Shown: positions 1 to 15,022 of the stretch, one piece after another
How the letters are laid out: each line of letters opens with the position of its first letter
Position numbering within the stretch: position 1 is the first letter of the stretch
Source of the DNA: Glandiceps talaboti
Taxonomy: Eukaryota > Hemichordata > Enteropneusta > Spengelidae
Length of the DNA: 64,000 bases
Direction of reading: 5' to 3'
NCBI RefSeq assembly: GCF_964340395.1
Contig: NC_135551.1
Coordinates: 15,772,003 to 15,836,002, forward strand
The notes under the pieces: model-generated
What the model saw: only the letters and a program-made list of their open reading frames with translations
Told to the model about the DNA's origin: nothing
Database searches by the model: none
Translations under genes and position numbers: made by a program

Positions 1-568
1 AAAAGGATCATTATAAACGGTAAATAAACACTAACTTGAACACAATAATTACAATATTACAAAATGCTAATTGACTAAAATAACTCACGGGTTTAACTTT
101 ATTTCACATTTATTCTTTTCGGAAAGATAAACAAAAACGTAGTAAGCGGCTGGAAATATGATTGTCATTTATTAGTATGTATAGAAAAGTCGAATAAGCA
201 ATCGTATTGGAACTCTTCATGTGAAACTATTCAAATATGTACGCGTCCTCTGTATTTATCGTATCACTAATGTACCATATAAGCATGAGACGGAATTTAC
301 AACCTGAAAACGATGTAAAACCAGAACGGCGTAATTAAAGTATGTTCATTTCATTTTCTACAAAACCCAAATTTCAAATTCTTAAAGTATCAATGTCGTC
401 TCTTGGTATACGAAGTAAAGTGTAACACGTGTGATATACAAAGTAAAAGTGATATTATTGGAATAAAATAGTATATGAAATAATCTAGCAGCATGATATT
501 AAGTAATATGCCAACCCGTCATCGTAGTTAGTGTATCATCAATAAATTATGACATTAAAAGAGAATAA
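1..568. repeat. R-family repeat, unit 1 (partial)
   Basis: First of three diverged tandem units of an unnamed repeat. Landmarks shared with the later units are AAAGGATCATTATAAACGG, GCTAATTGACTAA, GGAATAAAATAGTATATGAA and CAACCCGTCATCGTA. The unit starts outside the window and lacks the block that in units 2 and 3 follows the ATCATCAATAA landmark. No open reading frame of note is present. The function and element class are unknown. Confidence 0.75.
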
Positions 569-3215
<2,647 letters not shown>

Positions 3216-3651
3216 GCTGACCTCCATGTCACTGTCTTCTGATGTAGGCAATAAGAAATCACCAGTCGAGGAAAGTGTCACTTGTCTGTTTCTTTCTATA
3301 TCAGATTTTTGAGGCCCTGGGCTTAGATCAATTTCTCCATTAAGTATGAGAAGACTCGACCACTAATCGAAGAGACCCTTTAAGGGAATGCAGCAGGTGG
3401 ATGGACGCTATTGTCTTTATGTCGATACGCCGATGTCTTCCATCGTAGCCAGAGGGAGCAGTAAACGTCCCAATACTTGCTCTCCACACTCCTATTTCAA
3501 CACCCATTCGCTTTCACCATTTTCTCCATACAATATACGACAAGTTGAAACCAAGAAATGTTCGTTTTGTTGTAAACAACGGCGAACGTTCGATGTATTC
3601 TAGACAGAGTGGGCATTCAGAAAACTTCTAACTTTATACGATAAACAGCGC
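3216..3651 (-). other. Unique stretch with a possible short coding remnant
   Basis: Non-repeat sequence following R unit 3. On the minus strand, about 3333-3215 stays open in one frame with a protein-like composition (residues such as SPGPQKSDIERN followed by an acidic SEDSDMEV stretch). No start codon, clear splice pair or recognisable domain is visible. It could be an exon or a retroelement remnant. Confidence 0.15.
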
Positions 3652-3817
3652 CCCCAGCTGCTCTTTATCTTCATAAAAGAAAACGAAATCTCTCATATCC
3701 CCTAATTACACAATTTCCCCGTGTGCTGTGCTGTGCTGTGTGTGAGTGGTGTGGTTAAAAAGTCTACCCATCGTTATCACCCACATAGAATATAACCCCA
3801 ACATCTAACATTCAAAA

Positions 3818-3860
<43 letters not shown>

Positions 3861-3895
3861 ATACAAAACTCAGAATAAAGAGAAAGATTGTAACA
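3652..3895. repeat. S-family dispersed repeat, copy 1, with (AAAT)n tract
   Basis: Shares TTACACAATTTCCCCGTGTG, GAGTGGTGTGGTTAAAA, ATCGTTATCAC and GAATAAAGAGAAAGA in the same order with 31555-31742. This copy carries an AAAT microsatellite at 3814-3862 where the second copy has a short AT run. At the second locus it abuts an R unit, so S may be the 5' part of a longer composite. Confidence 0.7.
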
Positions 3896-4357
3896 TTGGT
3901 GAGCAACGGTAAGATTCAGAACGGATAAGGAGGAAGATAATACGCTGAAACTCAACGAAAACAAGATGGCAACGTACGACAGCAACAAAACGAAAACGAA
4001 TCTCATGAAAAATGTCAGACACAGTCATATCATTTAAGCCGAAAGCAGAAACAAACAAGAGACTACGGATAGTAAATCAGATCATCGAGAAACGACGACC
4101 AAGAGCGGGTACCGCTCCGCCGATCTTTTCGAGAAAACCAGTCCAAATCAACGTCCATTAAAAACCTTGTGGTGGCGTAAACCAGATATTCCAGCGAATT
4201 CAAAACATTATCCGTACATACCAAAAAAGTGTTATTATACATTGAAACATTGAATACGTATACATGTTTACGAATACCAAACGTGTGTTCGACGCCCGGT
4301 GCTAGCGAAATATCACGTTGCAGAGTTACCGTGGTCACGATTGAAAGCTACATTGTG

Positions 4358-4397
<40 letters not shown>

Positions 4398-5640
4398 GTC
4401 TTTTCTGGGACTTTACATTATCGCATCAAGTCAGATCAAACGATGTCGGTGACGTTGCCTACGTCGGGTGAGAATATCAGATAAGGGAATATTGTAACAA
4501 ATCATCCGATCACGGACCGAATTACAACCACGTGATCCATCTCATCCACGTGGCATGCATCAACAATTTGTACCAATCGAAACTGTCAAATTGAAACGCG
4601 CAGTGATGGAGTAGGATTTCTTAAATGACATTTCGAGCAATGCAATGGGAGGAATTATGACATTGTTTGTACAAATTAAACGTTTTCAATGATATTTTAC
4701 CACATGCATGTGATACTGCATATGTTGTGCCATTAACGTGCGTGTCATAAAATTGCAATTTGGCTACCACTTTCCCTAGTTGACGATTTGAAAAGAAGTA
4801 TAGCGTGTACAATGTCACGTCATTTTGCTTCAAATTGCAACATTGTATATTGAGGCGGACTCTCAAAGGAAATAAAAGTGTCCCAGGGGCTGCATATTTA
4901 TAAACTATCATGCGTGACTTTTGCGTCGACTTTTTTTGCTATAAAACGTGTATATTCACTGTACTGATAGAGACAGACGTGATGCACCATAACTACGAAT
5001 CAGAGCCAAGTTGTGTGACGATCTCACAGGAGACAGAAAGGTACGACTACGTGTATGTCCAAGATGACGCAAAAAGTACTAGTCCATGACAGACCCTGAT
5101 TGTTAGCCAATTGGTACCAAAATGAGGTACCAAATTTCAATGAAACATTACTTTCTTAAACCATTTTTCTGTAGATTTCAAAAATGATTGATGGACATCC
5201 TTATTTGGAAGCTTTGTGAAGTAATCTTCATCCAAAGTTACATAAGACCATAATAAGAAAAACAATAATCAGCTGGTGTTTTATGGATGGCAATTCACAT
5301 TTGAAACAGTTTATGTAATGTAACTTTCATAAAACATTGAAATGATTGAATTAAATTGAATTATATGACTGAGATAACATTGTTTGACGTCTTTAAATCT
5401 TATAATTTGCATATTAATTACCTCATTTACATACGTTTCTCCATTTAACACATGGTAATTGGAATCAACATAAATGTAGGCATTTATTCATTACACTATG
5501 CTTGAAAACAATATATTTAGAAATAAATGATATCTTAATTGTCTCCTCATAAATGATTGTGCCAGCTATTAAATTTTATAAAGGGTTATTAAGAGAAATG
5601 TTTGAGGATGACATGATCAGTTTTGACACAAAAAACTAGC
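3896..5640. other. Intergenic or intronic stretch, no supported gene
   Basis: No recognisable gene. It contains a (TTGA)n tract at about 4357-4393. A few open frames of 60-96 codons have no domain and no splice context. The 3.9-4.6 kb part is richer in CpG than its surroundings and might hold a promoter or exon, but nothing specific supports that. Confidence 0.4.
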
Positions 5641-5652
5641 TAGTTTCCTACT

Positions 5653-5880
5653 TGTCTGTGCTGTAGTTCACTTCGTAAAACACTTTCAACCCTACTTGTA
5701 TGGCAAACACTTCCCACTGTGAACGGATCACAGTTCCTTGAGATGGTTGCTAAATTTCAAAGAACCCCATGGTCAACGTGACTTGCCCGATGGATGGAAG
5801 TGTTTAGGTGAATATGATTTCACTATAATACATCGCCCTGGTAAGAGACATGGGAATGCAGATGGTTTGTCTAGGGGCCG
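5653..5880 (+). pseudogene. Ty3/gypsy retrotransposon RNase H remnant
   Basis: One frame reads through a typical Ty3/gypsy RNase H C-terminal region. It has AVVHFVKHFQPYLYGK, then a TDHSSLRWL segment, and YDFTIIHRPGKRHGNADGL followed by SR, which matches the family pattern of a TDH aspartate motif and an RPGxxHGNADxLSR tail. One in-frame stop lies just before TDH, and a second follows the SR motif. A CxxC-containing segment after it in a shifted frame fits the usual post-RNase H linker. No integrase, protease or LTR was identified nearby. The family call is firm and the copy is dead. Confidence 0.85.
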
Positions 5881-6071
5881 GCCCCTGTAAACAATGTGAT
5901 CGTAACCATGGACAGCCAGACGGTAACTCTTCGCTTACATCCGATGGACTACAATGTAGCCATGTATATATGATGTGGATGCAGCGACTCAACAAAAGAA
6001 AACTCCGACTCCTAATCAAATCTTCGATGTTGAGTAAACATGAAACACATGATCCCCTCAAAGCGAAAGAG

Positions 6072-6102
<31 letters not shown>

Positions 6103-7169
6103 CATGAAAACATTAGGTGAGGGCATGAAAATTTTGATGATCAGAAGGTTCTGTTTTTGTTTTCGTGCTGGGCGCCTGTGGAGGGGTCCTGAAATATTTG
6201 TTTTCTTCAAGTTTTTGAAGGAGGGCGCCCTCTAGCGGTTCAATGTTCATGTTTCGTTCAGAAAAAACAAACATATGGCAATAAATGAATCCCTGGCAAT
6301 ATCATTTTTGGATGAATATAATTTTGGTCAAGGCATTTTGCTATTTTAATAATATGGTGCTTACATTGTCAAATAATATTAATATCTGCGGGTTATTTCA
6401 ATGTTACATACACCAATGACTAAAGCTGCAATGATGTGTAAACTGTTGATGAATTACAAACGTATACAAAACATACTTGATTTTTTTAATAACATGGTTG
6501 CATTATATGGAGTGACAATATGTAAGGTTCATTTACTGAATTACAAACAGAGAGACACAGTGACAACTTTGTGGTATTAGTGAAGGATTTATTTTCATAG
6601 CATTGTATCAATGTGCAAAGTTTACCAACATTTCCAGGGAACATATGACATTACAATGACAGCAGGGAATACTGACACACTGTATCGTCAAAAAATTCTG
6701 TATTCTCAACACCATGATAGTGAAGATTGTTCTGTAATGACACCCTCTATTTCTCTGAAGAATGAGATTCAAAGTGTATGACTACATTATATCAATTAAA
6801 TACTGTATACTATATATTCCTTCAAACCTGTTGCCTTATTTCAAACAAAGTTAACACCATACTACATAGTCATTTATAAAATGTTTTCAAATGATGAATA
6901 TGCTCATCACAAATCAAAATGGTACGCTTTTTGTGAGTTACTAAATGTATTAATATTGAAATTTACAATACAAAGTGAATGACGGCAAATTTCAAGGTAC
7001 TTACTGTGTTTGAGTCATTGTTATTCCTCTATATATTGCACTGTACTGATTGATTTATCCTGAGATATTAGGTGACAAAAAATATGTGTTTTACAGAAAA
7101 CATGGCCTCAGAGAATAGGGTAGGTACGTCAGGTATTGATTTGTTTTGTTTTATCTTGTTAATTTTAAT
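5881..7169. other. Non-coding stretch with poly-G tract
   Basis: Contains a GT run followed by about 19 G at 6086-6104. A CTAGCGG-type GGGCGCCCTCTAGCGG motif occurs at about 6224, and a related GGGCGCCCTC string recurs at about 13899. No gene is supported. Confidence 0.4.
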
Positions 7170-7720
7170 CTGGCATGCAGCAACTGATTTCAACCAAACC
7201 TGGTATAAAGGTAATATACTATGTGATACATATGCATGTCACTCTGCTTTACAATCGAATCAAATATGGCCAAATGGTGACCATTTTTGTTGTTATATTT
7301 CACAATATGCATCATACCTTTGGAGTATAATATGTAGTGACTCCAATCAAATACCTACACCCAAATTATCAAATATGAGGTTCTTTTAATACCTGAACTT
7401 TGACCTTGAAATTCTTCTTCAAGATCAAATAGCCAAATTTGGGTTATCTTCATAGCTTTTTGAATCAAACATTTCAAGTGAGGATATTTTAAATCATGTA
7501 ATGGTTTTTACTATTTGTATAGGCATGTCACTTATTTTCGCAACCTTGACCTGAATGGCAAAATGTCTGCCATGTCTGTGATAAACAACCACATTTTGCA
7601 TGTTATCTCCAAAAGTGTGATACATATGAACATCATTCAAGTGTCTGTCCTCACATTATCAATGAGCTTTCTAAAGAGACATAGGCCTTTGACGTCGACA
7701 AACATTTTCAATGTGAAATA
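7170..7720. repeat. Diverged copies of the 25.9-26.5 kb repeat family
   Basis: The order TGATTTCAACCAAACCTGGT, TGATACATATGCATGTCA, CAAATATGGCC and ACCATTTTTGTTG parallels the 26.0-kb repeat (ACCGATTTTT-CAAACTTGGTAC, CATACATATGCACATCA, CAATATGGCTGCC, GCCATTTTGTTTG). A second degraded copy appears near 7560-7640. The open frame here is a by-product of the repeat. Confidence 0.5.
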
Positions 7721-8394
7721 ACCAAAATATTTCTTTCTATGTTAACTCAAGAAGTTGAATCCACTTAAATGGCTACACCCAGGAGGTTAGCTTTCTTTTT
7801 ATATCTTTACCTTTACTTTACCATTAAAATTTGCACAACAACTTTGCCATAAAACACACTATTAAGAACTGTCTTTGTTTCAGAAGGCTTGTTATATTTT
7901 GCCTTACTAGTTTCACAAATGTTCAAATACAAGTTAATGATTCTTTTGTTTCTTGTGTCCCTTGAATTCTCATTCAATAGTGAGGTTAAACCTTCTATTC
8001 CATCTCTCCTAATATAAAGGCTTATTGTAAATATCTTAGTTCTGTTCAGCTATCTTACTTGTCATACTAAGTGTTACTACCTTATTTTGTTCCCTACAAA
8101 GAACTTTTAACGTACTAACTTTTTTGGACAAATTTCTGATAACTACGCATAGATTTTAGTGTGGATGAGTGATTTAACACATCAATCATTGTAACCTCTG
8201 CTATGACTAATAACCTCTGCAATGCAATAACATCTCCAAGAGTCTTGTGAGCTTTGTAATCAGATTTGAAGAAATGACTATACAGATTAGGTTGTGAATA
8301 AAATAATGCCAATGGCGTTGTAGCATAAATCTACAGTTGTTAAAATTCTTTATTTACCTGCTGATCCATACTAGATATAGATGTTCATTTGCTG

Positions 8395-9170
8395 AATGAT
8401 TATCTAGATGCCTATCTAGCCCTGTTGTTATCTTTACAATATATGCGAGATCATTTGGCTGTTGCTTTGGGCATGGTCATGTTGCAAGACATATTTGCAT
8501 ACTTCTTGTGAATGTTCATTCATGTGCCTATAAATACCCGATGTTATCTTCGTGATACACATCATCATATGGTTGTTGCTATGGGCGTGGTCTTGTTGCT
8601 AGGTATATCTGCATACATTTTTGAATGTTTATTTGTCTATTAATCCTGTTATATTTGCAATATATGTGATCATTTGGCTGTTGCTATGGGCGTTGACTTG
8701 TTGCTATGCACATTTGCTTACACTTTTTTTGAATGTTTATTCAGTTGTCTATTCCTGTTCCTACATGTAGCTTTCGAATATATGTGATCATTTGGCTGTT
8801 GCTATGGCTTGGCGTGGTCTTGTTGCTAGGCACATTTCCATACACTTTTGGAATTTTTATTTAGTTGTCAGTTGTCTGATATCTTTGCAATATACACGAT
8901 CATTTGGCTGTTGCTATGGGTGTGGTCTTATGCTAGGCACATTTACATACATGTTTGGAATGCTTATTTAGTTGTCTATTAATTCCTGTTATATTTATGA
9001 AATACACAACTGTTTGGCTGTTTCTATGGGCGTGGTCTTCATTGCTAGGGATAATTTGCATACATTTTTGAATGTTTATTCACTTACCAGATGATGTTGT
9101 TATTTTAATAAAATATACTGGCATTTGGTTGTTGCTATGAGTGTGGTCATGGTTGCTAGAGTCAATTAAA
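8395..9170. repeat. Minisatellite, about 110-bp period, seven copies
   Basis: The core TTGGCTGTTGCTATGGGCGT with GGTCTTGTTGCTAGG recurs at about 8455, 8570, 8674, 8790, 8904, 9014 and 9124. Each core is followed by a TTTGCATACA / GAATGTTTATT block. Copies differ by substitutions and small indels, so the array is old rather than freshly expanded. No coding frame persists. Confidence 0.9.
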
Positions 9171-9608
9171 TTACAATATTTTGAACAAAATCTGTAGAAT
9201 AACACTTCTATAATAACATCTCACCAAATGTCATGTCTCATCGACCAAGTACTTTTTGAGAAATAATTTTTTGATTAAAAATCACATTTTTACATCTAAT
9301 TTGCATATCACCGATGATTATATGCTTAAAATATCTTCATATATACCCCTCTCCCCGCCCCTATGCATCACCATTAACTTCCAGCCCAATCTGCTCAGCA
9401 GGTTTAGAATTAAATATTTTATATAAAAAAGACACATTTCTAGCCCTAATTTGCATATTACCGATGGAATCACAGCATTATGTCATGAATAAATCTTAAT
9501 TTACACACCCCTAAGAACGTGTCCACCATATTTCAAACAATCTGCCCAGCACTTTTTTGTCTCACCAAATACCAAGGCAATTGGTCTGATGGTTTGAGTT
9601 TAAGTCGT

Positions 9609-9640
<32 letters not shown>
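9609..9640. repeat. (CA)n microsatellite
   Basis: About 16 CA units followed by an AGAGACAGACA purine-rich tail. Confidence 0.9.
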
Positions 9641-9642
<2 letters not shown>

Positions 9643-9790
9643 ACAGACACCACACCATGCCTATAGCACTACTGAACCTTATCAGTCCAGTTGTGCAAAT
9701 GAAGTTATATCATGATACTTTGTTCGAAAGAGAGGAAGTGTGTCACTAAAGCCTGCTACTTAGGTTGAATATTTTGCATCCAACTCAAGT

Positions 9791-10240
9791 TCACCAAGAG
9801 CATGCAACAGGTGCTTCACTTCTCCATGCATGAAGGCCATATTCAATATCCTGTAGGAATGCCTCATGAAATTCAAGAACAGCCTCCCATGGATAAACAG
9901 CAGCGTATCTCATCAATTGATTTAAATGTTGTAGGCAAAGTTGTTTTTCTTCACTGTTGACATTACCTGTGAGAAGTATAGCAGTGAATCCTTCGACGAA
10001 CTTGTTAAGGGCCATGGTGTCATACGTCATTTCTTTCTCCCTGTGCTATGGGGCCTAGGTTGAACGGCTATATGGGGCCATGCGACCTAAGTAGTAGCAT
10101 TATCTTTACGAGTTTGGAAACGCTGAGACTTACCAGGTTTCGATTGATCTGACTTGAAGAAGTCTGGTATATACTGCCTTTGATGTTCCTCTAATTCTTG
10201 CTGGAGTTAATTGGTTGACGATCTGCTGACAGCATTTGTC
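9791..10240 (-). pseudogene. Gag-like retroelement remnant (tentative)
   Basis: The minus-strand frame from 10030 to 9791 contains a helical segment with YPWEAVLEFHEAFLQDIEYG. I associate this pattern (W.AV..FH...L..IE.G) with gag-like proteins of eukaryotic retroelements. Further upstream on the same strand (about 10200-10090) a shifted frame gives a basic glutamine-rich stretch (LQQELEEHQRQYIPDFF). Stops separate the two. No RT was found next to it. The assignment rests on motif memory and is only moderately supported. Confidence 0.35.
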
Positions 10241-13200
10241 TCATTTCATCAATGGACTGAATGGGAGAATTACTGTTATGGGAGCGAACAGTTTTTTATG
10301 GCCCGGGGGTGGGTGGGTGGTCATCATTTTTACAAAGTGAATAGGGGGGTCACCTTATTTCAACAACTGAATGAAATCATGAACCATCCTGCTGTACTTA
10401 AATTTCCATACAACAAATGTATGTGCATACAATAAACCGTAAACAATGGCTATAAATATACGTTCAAATATAACAAACTCTTCAGCGCAGGCAAGCTTAG
10501 GGTACAATTTTGGTGGACAAAGTTAACAAAAAATAAATTTCCAAGTTGGTATTATTTTCCACCGAGTAGGAAAGTAGGACACCTAATGTATACCGATATA
10601 TGAAAAGATAACCTTTGGCATAATATTTCAGATTTGGCCATGGTACGATATAGTATGCAAATTGCCTACATAGGATGTGACATAATCAGAAATGGATTAA
10701 AAACCTTACTGTTGGAGGCAAATTCATTTTTTTCCATTATTAATCAAGTATCCTACTTAAATAAGAATGGTACAATAACTTTAAATAGTAGTCAATAGAT
10801 GTTTCTTGATTATATCCTGTTCTGGTTGGTGACAGACATTGCTACATTTACTGCATAACAAACTACTGGAAATGTGTTGAACACTTTCTGATATAACCAG
10901 ATCACTGTATAGAAACATGTCTGTTTTTTTAAATATGTGATAACACACATAATACTAATTTTGAGGTACATAAAAAAGCTAACTGTTTGAAAATGATTCT
11001 GCAAGTAAAACATCTCGTTAATTTTGGAACAATGCCTACATAGGATGTGAAAAAATTGAACACCTCTCAAAAGGGAGAAAACTTTAATTTCTTTCAAAGT
11101 TTTATTTTTCCAGCTCAGGAAATTTAATTGCCTGGAAGTAGTTGACACAAAAAGTAGTCCAGAAGGAAGGAACTCACAGGAATTAAGTGATTACCTTGTG
11201 CATTATTTCTGAGAAAAGTTACTTGTCAATGAGGAATATTAACCTTGGAGACAACATTAACCATGTATTCAATGCATTCAGATAGTAATTGTTTTAATGA
11301 TATAATAAAACTTCAAAACAGGGGTCACAATCTGAAACAGCAAAACAGCAAAATGATTTTAAAACAATTTTACCAATAATTCTATGTAAAAAATATCTGA
11401 ATACAGTCTAAAATTAAATGGGTGGTATATTATTTGTTGTATTTTATCAGTTTTGCATATTTTGTATGATCTTTTGTGAAAATGTTGAGAAAATAAGTGT
11501 TTCTGGTGTATAGAGATACAAGTCTTCTGGAAATTGCAAGGGTGCATGACCTCTGCTAGTTGAATATACTGCATTAATTTTGACAAGATTTTTGCTACAT
11601 TGGCCATGACCAAGTTTCACTCAGAAAAGGACTTCTACAAAACTGTTAGGTAATTACTGCTGAATATATAATAAGTTTCTTCTATTAGCCTTCATGCAAA
11701 TATACTGAAAAACAGAAAACATAAAAGTTAAAACAGGGTTTTGAAAATGATCTGAATTGGGTACTTAACTTATACAAGTCATAATCCCCCCCCCCCCCAA
11801 AAAAAAGGTTCAAATTCGTGTTAAACATAAAAAACTGTTAATTTTAGTGCACAAGAATTCAATTCAAGTTTTCAGTTGGTTAGAGGTAGTTTACAATATA
11901 TTGTAACATTTCTGTAGAGTTTTTTCCCCCTGTCACTGACAAGCAAGTTTAGGCTACTAACTGTTTTTCTTTGTACTATGAAAGGTCCACACCCAAGCTG
12001 ACTGCTGACAGCAAACTGTTTTCATGTCAGAAATATACCACATACATAGGATCGGAGGTGACACAGTGTTACAGAAATCCTGGTGAGATTTTTTGTTTTC
12101 CAGTGAAATTCTGTAACAAAGTCACTGTACCCAAGCAACATATGCTACAAACTTTCCATGCCAGTCCTAATTCAGACACATTGTAGCAACATTTTTTTCA
12201 GGTGTTTATAGGAGTACAGTGACCCAGTAAAAAGTGACATCATAATTGGCCCCATATTCTACTGTCTCTACCTATGACCAGATATACCATACACCTGTTT
12301 TGATATCATTCTGCAAATCAAGTAAGGTCTATCAGGCAAGATATGTAAGTGAGAAAATACCTAGCCAGCACTAATGTCAGTGTGGGAAATGTAAATATCT
12401 CATGCATGTTTTAATTTGGCTATTGGTAACATAAGAAAATGGCAAAAATTGACCCTTGTATTTAAAATTTAGAAAAATCCGGTGACTCAACAGAGCATGA
12501 TGAATTGCACACAAAACTAGCCAAGAGACACACTTTCAAATAATTTAATGAATTTGTATCTCTAAATGGTAACTGACCTCCACTGTGCATGTTTTCCCCC
12601 AAATTTTCTCACTTTCTACTTGATCTTTTTTTTATTATTTGTGTCAATATGACTTGAAACGCTTTAAACTGTTGAAACCCTAAAATTAGTGACACTTAAG
12701 TTTTATGATATAACTAAGTTGTGTTTTACTTTTGAACGGTGCTCTAAATGGCCTCCAAATGGTGTTCATTTTTCGAATAGCTCTTACCGTGGGAGGGGAA
12801 CCTCACCAACTCACCCCCACCTCCACGCTTGTATAGTAGGCACACACACACACAGTGTGCACTTCTCCCCATACTGTTTCCAGTTCTTTCCCTACTTTGA
12901 AACTTACTGAAACCCCAGGTTTACAATTACATAAACTCCATTTCTAATATTGTACTTTACAGTTAGTTGAATTAATATATAATGGTAATAGTTCACTCAA
13001 TCTATCTAAGAGATATCCTACAACTTTTGGTTACTAAACCATGACTATTTGCATGTGCATGAATAGACAATCATACGTTTCATAGGGTTCCTGTCTAAAG
13101 AGCTTTATACATGTGAAGCAATGGATTTGGGACAGCAATTTACCAGATACACTTAAAATTACTGTAAATGTAACAAGTAAAATTAACTTTGCAGTGTGCT

Positions 13201-13438
13201 GTATTGTGCTTTGAGAATCTAGAATGTCTTGTGCAAGAAAAAGAATATTTCTTGTCAACAGATGGGGGGGGGGGGTCATTGTGTTTTTTATTTGTCAGAG
13301 GGGGTTGGGGTTGCATTGTTTTGTGGATGAATCACAGGGGGTCACTATTTTTAAGTACAACAGGAACAAAAAATCACCGGCCCAACCCAGGCCGTAAAAA
13401 CTGATCGCACCCTAATGGTGTGCAAAAAAACCCTTGGT
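10241..13438. other. Non-coding stretch without a supported gene
   Basis: Only short open frames with AT-driven composition. A GCCTACATAGGATGTGA motif occurs twice (about 10664 and 11033). Short homopolymer runs include C at about 11786-11797 and G at about 13264-13274. I see no exon, RNA gene or element boundary that I can defend. Confidence 0.4.
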
Positions 13439-13439
13439 C

Positions 13440-13694
13440 TGGCCCCTTTACTTTGACATCGTTGGATTGGGCATACCGTCCCATATTTGGCGATACGAAA
13501 ATTCTCTGTCACTCTGTGATCCAGCTGTTCTGTAAGGTCTTTGAATTCCCTCCCGAGTTCTTGAAATTCTCATAGAAAATCGTCGGTAGGTTCTTCATCA
13601 GAATCTGACTGTGCGGAGGTGATCGCTGTTTTCTACAAGTCTTCCCGCTACTTTTGGTACCTGTTTTTCCTCTGGTCTTAGAAGCCATGACGGA
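13440..13694 (-). pseudogene. Possible non-LTR ORF1-like N-terminal remnant
   Basis: A minus-strand frame opens at an ATG near 13688 with a Lys/Ser/Thr-rich start (MASKTRGKTGTKSSGK). After a one-base frame change it continues into an acidic then coiled-coil-like stretch (SDSDEEPTDDF and EFKDLTEQLDHRV) with one internal stop. A basic, low-complexity start followed by a coiled coil is typical of ORF1 proteins of L1-like elements, but no RRM or zinc knuckle is seen, so this stays tentative. Confidence 0.25.
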
Positions 13695-14499
13695 CAACAT
13701 CAGCTCCAAAAAATACAGCGTGGTCAATTTGTGTAGGTATACTAACGTTGTTCTGGTTAAATTTTGCAAAAAAAAAAACCCAACCGTTATGGGTTAAAAT
13801 TTTACATTAAGAAGAGTTTAATTCACCCACTCTTACTGGTACTGTGGGCTGAAAGTTTGAAAGTGGACTCCCTAGCTTGCGTAATTAATTCCTTGGAGGG
13901 CGCCCTCTTATGAGGAGTGCTCCCCTTAAAGACACACAATTATTTGATATGGTTGTCAATTACAGATCTGTATGTATTGCTTTCTCTAACTTGGTCTTGC
14001 ACTGTAACACTTTTCCTTTGTGGCTCTCCTCTTCCTTTTAAATTCTCTAGTGTTTTTGTAGTTCTTGTTGTCATTTCTGTAAATTGCAAAGTTTGATGGC
14101 ATATGGTGTTGTATAAGTTCCGGGACAGAGATCTGTACTTCGATCTGTACTTCGATTAATCTAGATATCAGAATGAAAATGTACAAACATGACATGTTAT
14201 TGACACTTTTACCTGACGTGTACCTTTGTTTTTCCCTTAGACCTTTAGTTCTGTTATGTAGAATAATCCATGTTTTAAGTTCAAATTTAAATAATGTACT
14301 TTCAGACATGGCATGCATTTCAATACAAAAATGGCAAAATTGAATTCAAATAAACTACTTGTTGATGAAATTCAACATTGCAAATAACAGTAGACCAGCC
14401 CACATGTCTCAAAGCAGGGATGCTAACATAACAGCAACAACAATAATGTCTCATTCCAGTACAAAATTGATAAGTGCCAGCGTACTACTATACTACCTA

Positions 14500-15022
14500 T
14501 GGTACTTACCATAGTATCTACTAACTAATGTATTATCAATACCATACTATCTATAGACAACCATACTATTTACTTATTATACTATCTACTAACTACTGTA
14601 TTATCAATACTATACTATCTATTAACAACTGTACTATCTACTTACTATACTATCTACTAACTACTGTATTATCAATACTATACTATCTATTAACAACTGT
14701 ACTATCTACTTACTATACTATCTACTAACTACTGTATTATCAATACTATACTATCTATTAACAACTGTACTATCTACTTACTATACTATCTACTAACTAC
14801 TGTATTATCAATACTATACTATCTATTAACAACTGTACTATCTACTTACTATACTATCTACTAACTACTGTATTATCAATACTATACTGTCTATTAACAA
14901 CTGTCCTATCTACTTATTATACTATCTACGAACTACTGTATTATCAATACTATACTGTCTATTAACAACTGTACTATCTACTTATTATACTATCTACTAA
15001 CTACTGTATTATCAATACTATA
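14500..15022. repeat. 68-bp minisatellite, about 8 copies
   Basis: The landmark TATTATCAATAC recurs at 14531, 14599, 14667, 14735, 14803, 14871, 14939 and 15007, an exact 68-bp period. The unit is itself built from TACTATCTACTAACTACTGT-like sub-repeats. Central copies are almost identical, so the array homogenised recently. The open frame over part of it (Tyr/Leu/Ile-rich) is an artefact. Degraded further copies appear at 16106-16230 across an insertion. Confidence 0.95.

Noticed and set aside
3812-4006. Small hydrophobic membrane protein on the minus strand
   Set aside because: Its C-terminal LFIY repeats are the AAAT microsatellite; no further support.
14500-15022. CRISPR-like regular array
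   Set aside because: A 68-bp unit repeats without unique spacers in clearly eukaryotic DNA; it is a minisatellite.
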